A DNA stretch of 64,000 nt from an uncultured Pelagibacteraceae bacterium (GTDB taxonomy: Bacteria > Pseudomonadota > Alphaproteobacteria > Pelagibacterales > Pelagibacteraceae): positions 1 through 64,000 of the forward strand of contig CACLSS010000001.1 in the NCBI GenBank assembly GCA_902609645.1. Direction: 5' to 3'. The number at the start of each line of letters is the position of its first letter. The first letter of the stretch is position 1. The notes under the pieces are model-generated. The model did no database searches and had not been told where the DNA came from. It saw only the letters and a list, made by a program, of their open reading frames with translations. Positions 11,048 to 21,033 of the stretch are shown piece after piece. The position numbers were made by a program, and so were the translations under genes.

Positions 11048-12838
11048 ATGAATAAATACAGAACACATAATTGTTCCGAACTAAACGAAAAAAATATTGG
11101 AATAAAAATTAAATTATCTGGCTGGATACATAGAAAAAGAGACCATGGAAATTTACTTTTCATAGACATACGGGACCATTTTGGTATCACCCAATGCGTA
11201 ATAGAATATAAAGACAAGAATTTTAAAGTTTTAGAAAAGCTTAGACCAGAATCTGTAATTTTGGTTGAAGGAAAAGTAATAAAAAGATCTAAAGAAACAG
11301 AAAATAAAGATCTAAAAACAGGTTTAATAGAAATTAAAATTGAAAATATTAAAGTTTTATCTGAAGCAAATGAACTACCCTTACCTGTTTTTGGTGAGCA
11401 AGATTATCCTGAGGAAACTAGATTAAAATATAGGTTTATTGATTTAAGGAGAAATGAGATGCATAAAAACATTGAATTAAGATCTAAAATTTTATCCTTT
11501 TTGAGAACGAAAATGACTGAAAATAACTTTTTAGAATTTCAAACACCTATACTCACCGCATCAAGCCCTGAAGGAGCTAGAGACTTCCTAGTACCAAGTC
11601 GTGTCCATCCTGGAAAGTTCTATGCATTACCGCAGGCTCCACAGCAATTTAAACAAATGATAATGATTTCTGGTTTTGATAGATACTTTCAAGTTGCTCC
11701 GTGTTTTAGAGACGAAGATGGAAGGGCAGATAGAAGCCCAGGAGAACACTATCAATTAGATATGGAAATGTCTTTTGTTGAGCAAGAGGATGTTTTAAAA
11801 ACAGTTGAACCAATATTTTTTGATTTATTTAAAAAATTTGGCAAAAGTAAAAAGATAAACCAAATTCCATTTCCTAGAATTAAATACAAAGATGCTTTAA
11901 ACAAATATGGAACGGATAAGCCTGATTTAAGAAACCCTATTGAATTGGTAGACGTTACAGAGATTTTTAAGTCCAAAGAAGTTGGATTAAAAATTTTTAA
12001 AGAAATTATATCTAAAGGCGGCATAGTGAAAGCAATTCCAGTTTCTAATACACACACAAAACCAAGAAGTTTTTTTGATGGTCTTAATAACTGGGCTATT
12101 AGTGAGGGTGCAAATGGATTAGCTTATATTACTTTTGAAAAAGATGGCACTAAAATTGTTAGCAAAGGACCAATAGCAAAATTTTTTTCTGAGCAAGCTT
12201 TATTAAAATTGGTGAAACTTTGTAAAATTAATGAGAAAGACTCAATCTTTTTTGTTTGTAATAAGGAAAAGGAGGCAATTAATTTCTCTGGAATTGCAAG
12301 GCAAAAAATTGCTGAAGATTTAAAAATAATTGACAGTAATAGTTTTAAGTTTTGTTGGATTACAGATTTCCCCATGTATGAATATGATGAAAAAGAAAAG
12401 AAAATAGATTTTAGTCATAATCCGTTCTCTATGCCTCAAATAGAGATGAAAGATTTTGAAAAAACAGATCCACTTAATATTTTAGCTTATCAGTACGATC
12501 TTGTATGTAACGGTTATGAGCTTTCATCTGGTGCAATTCGAAATCATATTCCAGATTACCTTTTTAAAGTTTTCTCAAAGGTTGGTTATACAGAAAAAAT
12601 GGTTAAACAAAATTTTTCTGGAATGATAAAAGCACTATCATATGGAGCACCACCTCATGGAGGTATGGCCCCTGGTATAGATAGAATTGTTATGCTTTTA
12701 GCAAATCAAAAAAACATACGAGAAGTAACTTTGTTTCCTCTTAACCAAAATGCAGAAGATCTTTTAATGGAGGCACCATCAGAAGCTAACCAAAAACAGT
12801 TAAAAGAGCTACATATTAAGACTATAAAGAAAATTTAA
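11048..12838 (+). CDS. aspS: Aspartyl-tRNA synthetase
   Basis: [43 protein letters not shown]. Confidence 0.98.
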   Translation: MNKYRTHNCSELNEKNIGIKIKLSGWIHRKRDHGNLLFIDIRDHFGITQCVIEYKDKNFKVLEKLRPESVILVEGKVIKRSKETENKDLKTGLIEIKIENIKVLSEANELPLPVFGEQDYPEETRLKYRFIDLRRNEMHKNIELRSKILSFLRTKMTENNFLEFQTPILTASSPEGARDFLVPSRVHPGKFYALPQAPQQFKQMIMISGFDRYFQVAPCFRDEDGRADRSPGEHYQLDMEMSFVEQEDVLKTVEPIFFDLFKKFGKSKKINQIPFPRIKYKDALNKYGTDKPDLRNPIELVDVTEIFKSKEVGLKIFKEIISKGGIVKAIPVSNTHTKPRSFFDGLNNWAISEGANGLAYITFEKDGTKIVSKGPIAKFFSEQALLKLVKLCKINEKDSIFFVCNKEKEAINFSGIARQKIAEDLKIIDSNSFKFCWITDFPMYEYDEKEKKIDFSHNPFSMPQIEMKDFEKTDPLNILAYQYDLVCNGYELSSGAIRNHIPDYLFKVFSKVGYTEKMVKQNFSGMIKALSYGAPPHGGMAPGIDRIVMLLANQKNIREVTLFPLNQNAEDLLMEAPSEANQKQLKELHIKTIKKI

Positions 12839-13665
12839 TTTTTACTTTTTAAATTTATTCTAACGTCACTTAAATCAACAAGTTTTTCTTCATAATTACT
12901 TCGAACAAACCCTTTGCTTGTAATATTTTTAACTATTTTCAAAAATTGATCGTCTTGATTATTTTCTTGTTCGTTTGTTCTGGTTATACCTGGTGTGTGT
13001 GCTAAATCTTCTTTTCCTAGATAAGATATTGCCAATTCCCTAAAGATATAATCCAGAATAGAAGTTGCACTAAGAATTCTGTCGTTTCCAAATACTTTTC
13101 CAGATGGTTCAAATTTTGTGTCTAAAAACGCATCTACAAATTCTTCTAGAGGCACACCGTACTGAAGACCCAATGATATTGCTATTGCAAAATTATTTGT
13201 TAATGCTTTAACAAGTTCACCTTCTTTGTTTGTATCAATAAAAATTTCGCCAATTTTACCGTCATCATATTCACCTGTGTGCAAATAAATCTTATGATCT
13301 CCAATTGTTGCTTTTTGTATATAGCCTTTTCTTCTATCAGGCATTTGGAATCTTTTTTCGTTAGACTTGTTATCATTTTTATTTATATTTTCACTTTTAT
13401 TTTTTTCTGAAAGTTTTGATTTTAATTTCGCTGCAGTGATACCCTCTTTAGAATGTGAAATTTTTAAATTTTCTATGTCCGATTTAACTTCATTTTTTCC
13501 ATCAGATTTTTTGGTTTTTCTATTATTTACAGTGACATTAACTATTTCTACTTTTCCATCTTTTCTATTATCCACTTCAGACAATGTTTTTTCATTTAGC
13601 TCATCTAACTCATGAATTATCTTAAAAGTACATGTATAATGGGTTTCTACTAAAAATTTTGACAT
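12835..13665 (-). CDS. NrdJ C-terminal (TSCPD-type) domain protein, stand-alone
   Basis: [61 protein letters not shown]...[18 protein letters not shown] resembles the C-terminus of B12-dependent RNR; no catalytic barrel present. Confidence 0.8.
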   Translation of the reverse strand: MSKFLVETHYTCTFKIIHELDELNEKTLSEVDNRKDGKVEIVNVTVNNRKTKKSDGKNEVKSDIENLKISHSKEGITAAKLKSKLSEKNKSENINKNDNKSNEKRFQMPDRRKGYIQKATIGDHKIYLHTGEYDDGKIGEIFIDTNKEGELVKALTNNFAIAISLGLQYGVPLEEFVDAFLDTKFEPSGKVFGNDRILSATSILDYIFRELAISYLGKEDLAHTPGITRTNEQENNQDDQFLKIVKNITSKGFVRSNYEEKLVDLSDVRINLKSKN

Positions 13666-13783
13666 AATTTTTCCTCAATGTTTGTTGAAAGTAATTATGT
13701 TTTAGATATATACGATAAAGATATTGTGTCTATTAATATTTTAATACAATTTGAAATTGTGTGGATTTAATTATTTAAAAAAA

Positions 13784-14140
13784 ATGATAAAACAAATTTT
13801 TACTTGGTGGAATTATCAAACTTTTGGAACATTTCTTTATACGCTTTTTTTTGGAAAATTTGTGGGAAAAGACAACTCAGGTAATAAATATTATGAAAAC
13901 AACAAAGGCAAGAGATGGGTAATTTATAACGGTGAAATTAATGCATCAAAAATAGAATCAGACTGGTATCAGTGGATACATTATCAAATAGATACCAATC
14001 CATCAAAAGTAAAAGTTTCAAAACATTCATGGCAGAGACCACATTCTGACAACAAAACAGGAACTGAAAAAGCATACAGACCAAATAAAATAACTAAAAA
14101 AAATAAAGATTTCAAAAAATATGAAAGTTGGAAACCATAG
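13784..14140 (+). CDS. NADH:ubiquinone oxidoreductase accessory subunit, NDUFA12 family
   Basis: WNYQTFGTFLYTLFFGKFVGKDNSGNKYYE...RRWVIYNGEINASKIESDWYQWIHY pattern; start MIKQI at 13784. Confidence 0.88.
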   Translation: MIKQIFTWWNYQTFGTFLYTLFFGKFVGKDNSGNKYYENNKGKRWVIYNGEINASKIESDWYQWIHYQIDTNPSKVKVSKHSWQRPHSDNKTGTEKAYRPNKITKKNKDFKKYESWKP

Positions 14141-14624
14141 AATTTTATATATATTAGTTTTATTTATGCTTTGCTACTCAAAGGTTTTTTCTCAAGAAAA
14201 ATTAGAATTAGAAAATATTCAACCATCTTTTGAGACAACGTTGGAGTCACAAAATTTAAATAATGAAAAAGAAATTAATACCTCTAAACTAAAGTCTAAA
14301 ATCCCACAAAAAATATCTACTGGCTCTGTAATTGTTAAATTTAAAGCTTTAGACAAAATTACTGCAAAAACATCAACTATAAACATACCTTTAGGAAAAA
14401 AGAAAAAATTTGGCTATTTAGAAATTTTTCCTAAAAAATGTGTACTTTCAACCTCAGATAATAGCAAAGGTGTTGTTGCCTACATACAAGTAAAAGATTT
14501 ATCCGATAAAAGAGACGATAAAGTTTTCGTATTTAATGGATGGACTTTTTCCTCAAGTGTAACACTAAGAACATTTGATCATCCAGTGTATGATTTATGG
14601 TTAACAGGCTGCGAAAATATTTAA
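14121..14624 (+). CDS. DUF2155-like exported protein
   Basis: LGKKKKFGYLEIFPKKCVL...VFVFNGWTFSSSVTLRTFDHPVYDLWLTGC; follows NDUFA12 gene. Confidence 0.8.
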   Translation: MKVGNHRILYILVLFMLCYSKVFSQEKLELENIQPSFETTLESQNLNNEKEINTSKLKSKIPQKISTGSVIVKFKALDKITAKTSTINIPLGKKKKFGYLEIFPKKCVLSTSDNSKGVVAYIQVKDLSDKRDDKVFVFNGWTFSSSVTLRTFDHPVYDLWLTGCENI

Positions 14625-15800
14625 ATGAAACCTACTGATATTACAAAACTTAAACATCTAGCGCAGGATAAAATATCTAGATCTGCGAATCCTGCAATTG
14701 TAAGAAATTCCACTGTATTTTTTAAAAATATGCAGGAGCTTATCAAACAAGAAGATTTGGTAAAAAGGGGTACTAAAGTAAATTTTTATGAGTATGGAAG
14801 AGCAGGTAGTCAAACGACAATTGCTCTTGAAAACTTTATCTCTGAATTAGAGGGTGCTTACAGAACCTTTTTAACTTCAACAGGTTTTGGGTCAATTGCC
14901 CTCGCTATAATGAGTATTTGTAGACCAGGGGACGAAATAGTTGTTACTGATGCAGTATACGCACCAACTAGAATGATAACCTCGAAATTATTAAAGGAAT
15001 TTCGTATAAAAACTCATTTTTATAATCCTGAAAATTTAAAAAGTTTAAAAAATAAAATTAACAAAAAAACAAAAATGTTATTTATTGAAAATCCAGGTAG
15101 TAATACATTTGAGTTCCAAGACCTTTCAGAAATTATTAAAATCGCAAAAAAGAATAAAATTTTCACTGCAATAGATAATACTTGGGGCACGCCCTTTTTA
15201 ATAAAACCATTAAAATTAGGATTTGACATGTCAGTATCATCAGGAACGAAATATTTATCTGGTCACTCTGACGTTATGCTTGGTACTTTAGCAGTAAATA
15301 AAAAGGTTTATGATAAAGTTAAATTTTGTAATAAACTTCTAGGTTATAGAGCATCACCAGACGATGCTTACTTAGTTTTAAGAGGATTAAGAACACTTGA
15401 TATAAGGTTAAAAAAGCACGAAGAAAACACAAAAAAAATTGTTAGTTTTTTAAAGAAAGAAAATAAAATAAAAGAAATACTTTACCCATATAAAAAGGGC
15501 ACTGATAATTATTCTAATTGGAAAAAATACTATTCAGGATCAACAGGTTTATTTTCTGTGTTGATTTATTCAAAAAATAGAAACTCGGTGTTTAAGTTTA
15601 TAAATTCACTTAAATTTTTTGGGATAGGACAGAGTTGGGGTGGTTTTGAAAGTTTAGTTTTATATCAAAGTCATATACTTCAACGTGTTTATAAAAAGTA
15701 TATTAAACCCAATCATCATTTAGTCAGATTTCATATAGGTTTAGAAGATCCTAAAGATTTGATTGAAGATTTAAAAAAAGCTATTAAAAAGATTAGATGA
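14625..15800 (+). CDS. metC: Cystathionine beta-lyase
   Basis: Cys/Met metabolism PLP enzyme; SVSSGTKYLSGHSDVMLG, GIGQSWGGFESL. Confidence 0.9.
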   Translation: MKPTDITKLKHLAQDKISRSANPAIVRNSTVFFKNMQELIKQEDLVKRGTKVNFYEYGRAGSQTTIALENFISELEGAYRTFLTSTGFGSIALAIMSICRPGDEIVVTDAVYAPTRMITSKLLKEFRIKTHFYNPENLKSLKNKINKKTKMLFIENPGSNTFEFQDLSEIIKIAKKNKIFTAIDNTWGTPFLIKPLKLGFDMSVSSGTKYLSGHSDVMLGTLAVNKKVYDKVKFCNKLLGYRASPDDAYLVLRGLRTLDIRLKKHEENTKKIVSFLKKENKIKEILYPYKKGTDNYSNWKKYYSGSTGLFSVLIYSKNRNSVFKFINSLKFFGIGQSWGGFESLVLYQSHILQRVYKKYIKPNHHLVRFHIGLEDPKDLIEDLKKAIKKIR

Positions 15801-17029
15801 AATCAAAATTTTTTCCAAACAAAACGGCATTAATAACTTTAGTGGCCGCTTGCTTTGTAGTTAATGTAACAATGGGGGTTAGACAAACTTTCGGTTTATT
15901 TTCTGGTGATTTTGAAATTGATTGCGGAATCTCCAACACAGAGTTCGGTCTTGCTATTGCTTTGCATGCTTTGATATGGGGTATTGTAACACCTGTTTTT
16001 GGAAGATTTGCTGACAAACATGGTGGAAGTAAAATGGTTATATTTACTTTAATTATTTATGGTGTTGGAGTTTTAGCTTTAGGAAATAATTTTAACACAG
16101 GCACATGGTTTCAAATAAATCTTGGTTTGATGGTTGGTATTGGTTTAGGCGGGGCTGCAGGAACAATTTTAGCTCCAGTTGTCACAAAACATTTTCCAAA
16201 TCAGAGCCGGGGTAAAGCAGCTGGTTATGTTACCGCTTTTGGTGGATTAGGAATGTTTATATTTCCTGTCCTAACAAAATATTTAATGGTCGAAGTAGGT
16301 TGGCAAAGTACTTTTACAGTATTTGCTATAATTATATTTATAATGTGTATTCCAGGATTATTTCTAAAAAAACCTGAAGGTCAAAACGAAAATGTTGATT
16401 TAAAAAAAGAGCCTGAAAAAAGTGATAATGTAATTACAGTTTTAAAAGAGTCTTTTGCACATAAAGGTTTTAGATTATTAGTTTTAGGCTTTTTTGTTTG
16501 TGGATTTCAAATTACATTAGTTGCTACCCACGTTCCAAGATATGTGCAAGATAGAGGACTCGACGATTGGACAGGCTTTGCAATTCTATCATTAATTGGA
16601 TTATTTAATATTATTGGTGTTTTAATAATGGGTTACTTAAGTGATAAATATAGTAAAAAAATGCTCTTATCTGGGTTATATTTTTTTAGAGCAATATCTA
16701 TAATGCTATTTATATTTTTACCTCCATCAAACATTTCAGCTATTGCTTTTGGAATAACTTTTGGACTTTTGTGGCTTGCCACTGTACCTGCAACAAACGG
16801 TATTGTAGCTCAGGTATTTGGTGCAAAAAATCTTTCAATGCTTTTTGGTATAGTATTTTTAAATCATCAAATTGGATCCTTCCTAGGCGCATATTTAGGC
16901 GGAGTGTTCTACGATATTTTTGGAAATTTTGACTACGCATGGTATCTAGCGATAGTTTTATCTTTTGTAGCCACATTGCTGCACCTTCCAATAGACGAGA
17001 AACCAATAAGGAAAGAGGCAACAATCTAA
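15797..17029 (+). CDS. MFS transporter
   Basis: 12-TM-like MFS; GRFADKHGGSKMV, GYLSDKYSKKM. Confidence 0.85.
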   Translation: MKSKFFPNKTALITLVAACFVVNVTMGVRQTFGLFSGDFEIDCGISNTEFGLAIALHALIWGIVTPVFGRFADKHGGSKMVIFTLIIYGVGVLALGNNFNTGTWFQINLGLMVGIGLGGAAGTILAPVVTKHFPNQSRGKAAGYVTAFGGLGMFIFPVLTKYLMVEVGWQSTFTVFAIIIFIMCIPGLFLKKPEGQNENVDLKKEPEKSDNVITVLKESFAHKGFRLLVLGFFVCGFQITLVATHVPRYVQDRGLDDWTGFAILSLIGLFNIIGVLIMGYLSDKYSKKMLLSGLYFFRAISIMLFIFLPPSNISAIAFGITFGLLWLATVPATNGIVAQVFGAKNLSMLFGIVFLNHQIGSFLGAYLGGVFYDIFGNFDYAWYLAIVLSFVATLLHLPIDEKPIRKEATI

Positions 17030-17089
17030 AGTTGTGTTTATTTATTTTAATTGTTTAATTTTTTAAATTTATTATAAGTACTTCTAACG

Positions 17090-17094
17090 GAGGA
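17090..17094 (+). promoter_or_regulatory. Strong Shine-Dalgarno (GGAGG) for the CADD-like gene
   Basis: 'aacggaggaaaatatg' immediately upstream of ATG 17099. Confidence 0.6.
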
Positions 17095-17098
17095 AAAT

Positions 17099-17764
17099 AT
17101 GTTTTCAAAACAATTAAATGAAAAATTAGACAAATACCATTTACTAAAGCATCCTTTTTACAAAGCTTGGAATGAAGGTAAATTAACTAGAGAAGTAATC
17201 AAAGATTATGCAGAACAATACTATCAACATGTTAAGGCTTTTCCGAGATATATCAGTGCGACCCATTCTCTTTGTGAAGATATTAAAAAAAGAAAAATTC
17301 TTTTAGAAAATCTTCAGGACGAAGAAAATAAAGATGCAGATCATCCAAAGCTCTGGAAAAACTTTGCATTAGCTATGGGAGCAGATTCTGAAAAAATAGA
17401 AAAAGTTAAACAGGATTGGTTTACTAAGGAAATGATAGATAATTTCTTTAAACAGGCTAGGCTTTCATATGCGGAAGGACTAGCATCACTTTATACATAC
17501 GAAAGACAAATTCCAGAAATTGCAGAGACGAAGATTCAAGGTCTAAAAAAATTTTATGGAGTTAATACTAAAGAAGGTTTAGAGTTTTTCGAAGCTCACA
17601 AAGCAGCTGATGTTATTCACAGAGTTGAGTGTGAAAAATTATTAGATGGTTTATCAAAAGATGAGCAAGAAAAAGCAGAGCAAGCTTCTATATATACAGC
17701 AAGATATCTTTGGAACTTTTTAAGTGGAATGGTTTCCAAACATAAATTACAAGTAGCTGCTTAA
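17099..17764 (+). CDS. CADD-family heme-oxygenase-fold protein (putative pABA/folate synthesis)
   Basis: HPFYKAW, YYQHVKAFPRYISATHS, DEENKDADHPKLW, EAHKAADVIHR motifs as in chlamydial CADD. Confidence 0.85.
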   Translation: MFSKQLNEKLDKYHLLKHPFYKAWNEGKLTREVIKDYAEQYYQHVKAFPRYISATHSLCEDIKKRKILLENLQDEENKDADHPKLWKNFALAMGADSEKIEKVKQDWFTKEMIDNFFKQARLSYAEGLASLYTYERQIPEIAETKIQGLKKFYGVNTKEGLEFFEAHKAADVIHRVECEKLLDGLSKDEQEKAEQASIYTARYLWNFLSGMVSKHKLQVAA

Positions 17765-17765
17765 G

Positions 17766-18569
17766 TTATTTAATATTTAAAACTGTCATTGGATCTAAAC
17801 GGGTACCAAACCAATTAAGTCTTACATCAAGGTGGGCACCCGTGGATCTTCCCGTTGAACCTACTGTACCTATTATTTCTCCTTGTTTAACTTTCTGACC
17901 TTTTTTGACATAAATATTTTGCATATGCATATACAAGGTTGATATTCCATGGCCATGATCAAAAATTAATGTTCCACCTGTATAAAATAGATCTGGCTCA
18001 ACCATTGTTGCTGTTCCATCAAGCATTGCTTTAATTTCCGTACCCTCTTTAGCTGCAAAATCGATTCCATAGTGAGGCCATTTTGGTTTTCCATTCAAAA
18101 TTCTTTGACTACCATAAACACCAGTAATAATCGCATTATCTAATGGTGGTATAAATTTTTTTTTAAAAAAAGTTAAGTTGGTTTCTACTGATCTTGCTTT
18201 TGATATTATTTTATTCTCTCTTTTAATTCTTTCATATAACTCTTTTGGTGGTGTTACTTTCTTTTCAGGAAGCCCATCAATTTTTTGAATTTGATACTCT
18301 CTTTTTTGAACTTTTTTTACAAATTTTTCCTTTTTTCCCTTACTTTCTTTGGTTATCACAATGTCAAATTTTCTATCTCTGTCAATGCCAAAGGCAAAAA
18401 AACCGTCCGAGGATACTTTTATTTGTTTTTTATCTATCCAAATTTTTGAATTTGGTTCAGTTTTACCGATAATAAAGTGTCCTTGTCTGAATTTTCCCTC
18501 AAAATCTATTGCAAATGCATTTGAAGCAAAAAATATTATTAATAGTAACAATATGATGTTTCTTATCAT
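17766..18569 (-). CDS. M23 family metallopeptidase (LytM domain)
   Basis: HYGIDFAAKEGTEIKAMLDG...LIFDHGHGISTLYMHM. Confidence 0.9.
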   Translation of the reverse strand: MIRNIILLLLIIFFASNAFAIDFEGKFRQGHFIIGKTEPNSKIWIDKKQIKVSSDGFFAFGIDRDRKFDIVITKESKGKKEKFVKKVQKREYQIQKIDGLPEKKVTPPKELYERIKRENKIISKARSVETNLTFFKKKFIPPLDNAIITGVYGSQRILNGKPKWPHYGIDFAAKEGTEIKAMLDGTATMVEPDLFYTGGTLIFDHGHGISTLYMHMQNIYVKKGQKVKQGEIIGTVGSTGRSTGAHLDVRLNWFGTRLDPMTVLNIK

Positions 18570-18603
18570 TTAATAATGTAAATTATATTGCATATTATAA
18601 CTA

Positions 18604-19317
18604 ATGGGTATTGGAAAATTTCTAAAAGATCGTAAATTTTTACATAGAGCATGGATGTATTATGAGCTCTATATTAAAAACTTTAGAAAAAAGATTAAAA
18701 AATATCATTCCCAATATGGTGAAGATAAAGAAATAGGTAAATTTTTTGAAAAAAAAACTAGAGGTTATTATTTTGATATTGGATGTTTTCACCCTATAAG
18801 ATACAGCAATACTTATCATCTATTCAAAAGAGGATGGCAAGGAACGAATATAGACATAAATAAAACATCTATTGATCTTTTTAATATAGCCAGGCCTAAT
18901 GATAAAAATATATGTGCAGCAATATCGGACACTTCAAATGAAGTTGATTTTTTTGAGGATGATATTTTGGGGCCAGTAAATACAATTGACAGCAAGATGT
19001 ATAAGAAATCTAAAGATAAATTCTTTAAAAAGGGAATTATAAAGAAAATAAAGACATATAAAATTTTTGATATAGTTTCTGAGAGTACACTTTATGAAAA
19101 GACAGACTTTTTAAATATAGACGCTGAGGGATCGGATTATAAAATAATTAGTCAAATAGATTTAAAAAATTCAAATATTAGTCTTGTTGCTATTGAAACT
19201 CATGATCCAAATGAGAATAAATTAGATGATTTTAACAATATCTCTAAATATTTTGAAAAAAATCGATATCTTGTTCACAAAAAAGTTGGTCCAACCACTC
19301 TTTACACAAAAAAATAA
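18604..19317 (+). CDS. FkbM-like methyltransferase
   Basis: QYGEDKEIGKFF..YYFDIGCFHPIRYSNTYHLFKRGWQGTNIDIN, FLNIDAEGSDYKII. Confidence 0.8.
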   Translation: MGIGKFLKDRKFLHRAWMYYELYIKNFRKKIKKYHSQYGEDKEIGKFFEKKTRGYYFDIGCFHPIRYSNTYHLFKRGWQGTNIDINKTSIDLFNIARPNDKNICAAISDTSNEVDFFEDDILGPVNTIDSKMYKKSKDKFFKKGIIKKIKTYKIFDIVSESTLYEKTDFLNIDAEGSDYKIISQIDLKNSNISLVAIETHDPNENKLDDFNNISKYFEKNRYLVHKKVGPTTLYTKK

Positions 19318-19354
19318 TTGATTGTTTTCAAATTTACAGATTTAATACTTAATT

Positions 19355-20698
19355 ATGTCTGGTGCAAATAAAACTGTTATACCAAATTCTCTTAACGAAC
19401 ATTGGATGCCTTTTTCATCAAATAAAGACTTTAAAAAAAATCCTAGGTTAATATCAAATGCCAAAGGAATTTATCTTAAAACACATGATGGAAATACTTT
19501 AATTGACGGGAGTTCTGGTCTTTATTGCAATCCACTAGGACATGGTAGGAGAGAAATAATTGAAGCAATTAAAAATCAACTAGAAAAATTAGATTATACT
19601 ATGCCTTTTCAACAGGGTTATGGTGGATCATTTGAACTTGCGACTAAAATTGCTCAAAAGACTCCAGATGATTTAAATAGAATTTTTTACACAATATGTG
19701 GTTCAACTGCGGTTGAAACCGCAATCAAAATAGCAGTTGCCTATTTTAAAGCCAAAGGTGAGCCAAAAAGATTTAGATTTATTGGAAGAGAAAGAGGTTA
19801 TCACGGAATGAATATAGGCTCATTAACTGTAGGTGGAATAGTTAATAATGTAAAAGTTTTTACTGATATTTTAATGCCTGGAGTAAAACATATGAGACAC
19901 ACATTTCTTCCAGATCATAAGTTTGTAAAAGGACAACCTGAAAATGGTGAAGAGTTAGCTAATGATTTAGAAAATATTGCAAATGATATTGGTGGAGAAA
20001 ATATCGCTGCATGTGTAGTTGAACCTATAGCAGGTTCTACAGGAGTATTAATTCCGCCCAAAGGATATTTACAAAGATTAAGAAAAATTTGTGATAAGTA
20101 CGGTATACTTTTAATTTTTGATGAAGTTGTAACAGGATGGGGAAGAACTGGCTCTGCCTTTGCTGCACAAGAATTTGAAGTAACCCCAGATATTATAACA
20201 ATGGCTAAAGCCACAACTAACGGCATTGTTCCTATGGGCGTTGTTGCAGTAAGAGAAAAAATTTATGATCAAGTTATGGATGCTTCACCAGATGGTGCCA
20301 TCGAATTATTTCACGGTTATACTTATTCAGGTATACCAGTTGCAGTCTCGGCAGCATTAGCAGTTCAAGAGATTTTTGAAAAAGAGGATATTTTCAATAG
20401 AGTTAAAAAAATATCAAGCTATTTTGAAGAAGGATTGCATTCATTAAAAGATATTGAATGCGTTGAAAGCATAAGAAATTATGGTCTGCTTGGAGGTGTA
20501 GATATAAAGATGAATGTAAAACCAGGAAAAGCCGGTTTTCAAGTTTATAAAGAGTGTTATAAAGCAGGGATAAATATAAAACCAACTGGTGACGCTCTAA
20601 TAATTGCCCCACCATTTGTTTGTAATAAAAAAAATATTGATGAAATTGTTGAAAAACTTCGAAAAGGAATAGAAAATTACTATAAATCAATAAGATAA
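19355..20698 (+). CDS. Class III omega-amino acid:pyruvate aminotransferase (beta-alanine/taurine-type)
   Basis: EHWMPFSSNKDFKKNPR, LIFDEVVTGWGRTGSAFAAQ, AKATTNG. Confidence 0.88.
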   Translation: MSGANKTVIPNSLNEHWMPFSSNKDFKKNPRLISNAKGIYLKTHDGNTLIDGSSGLYCNPLGHGRREIIEAIKNQLEKLDYTMPFQQGYGGSFELATKIAQKTPDDLNRIFYTICGSTAVETAIKIAVAYFKAKGEPKRFRFIGRERGYHGMNIGSLTVGGIVNNVKVFTDILMPGVKHMRHTFLPDHKFVKGQPENGEELANDLENIANDIGGENIAACVVEPIAGSTGVLIPPKGYLQRLRKICDKYGILLIFDEVVTGWGRTGSAFAAQEFEVTPDIITMAKATTNGIVPMGVVAVREKIYDQVMDASPDGAIELFHGYTYSGIPVAVSAALAVQEIFEKEDIFNRVKKISSYFEEGLHSLKDIECVESIRNYGLLGGVDIKMNVKPGKAGFQVYKECYKAGINIKPTGDALIIAPPFVCNKKNIDEIVEKLRKGIENYYKSIR

Positions 20699-20724
20699 TC
20701 TAAATTCTACTTGTGATAGTTTTT

Positions 20725-20740
20725 TGGGTTTAACAACCCA
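20725..20740 (+). terminator. Possible intrinsic terminator hairpin
   Basis: TGGGTT-taac-AACCCA stem-loop followed by short T run (tttt), just after aminotransferase stop. Confidence 0.35.
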
Positions 20741-20814
20741 TTTTGAACATTTAGCGACTCACTTTTTGATAATAAAATATTTTTAAATAAGTATTTTTGT
20801 GGTTGAATATCCTA

Positions 20815-21030
20815 ATGAGCGAGAAGGAAAACATTTTACAAAAAGAATTCACAAAAGAAGAAAATTCAAATGGCGAAAATTCGTTAGGAAGTTCTCAGTC
20901 AAAAGTAGATTTAAATAATCTTATTAAAAGAGTTAAAGAAGAAGAGAAAAGATCAAAAAGACAAAATATAGTTATTTCAGCAGCAGCCCTATCAGCCGTA
21001 GCTGTGTTTGGCATAATCTTAACGCTCTAA
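20815..21030 (+). CDS. Small single-TM hypothetical protein
   Basis: MSEKENIL... charged N-terminus and C-terminal TM helix 'NIVISAAALSAVAVFGIILTL'. Confidence 0.6.
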   Translation: MSEKENILQKEFTKEENSNGENSLGSSQSKVDLNNLIKRVKEEEKRSKRQNIVISAAALSAVAVFGIILTL

Positions 21031-21033
21031 AAA

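Noticed and set aside
14600-14640. Possible SAM or methionine riboswitch ahead of metC
   Set aside because: metC starts directly after the DUF2155 gene stop; no leader space exists.
16740-17024. Minus-strand ORF (94 aa) antisense to the MFS gene
   Set aside because: Overlaps a well-supported conserved CDS; composition reflects the opposite-strand reading; no motif.
20403-20690. Minus-strand 95-aa ORF inside class III aminotransferase
   Set aside because: Antisense shadow ORF with no recognisable domain.
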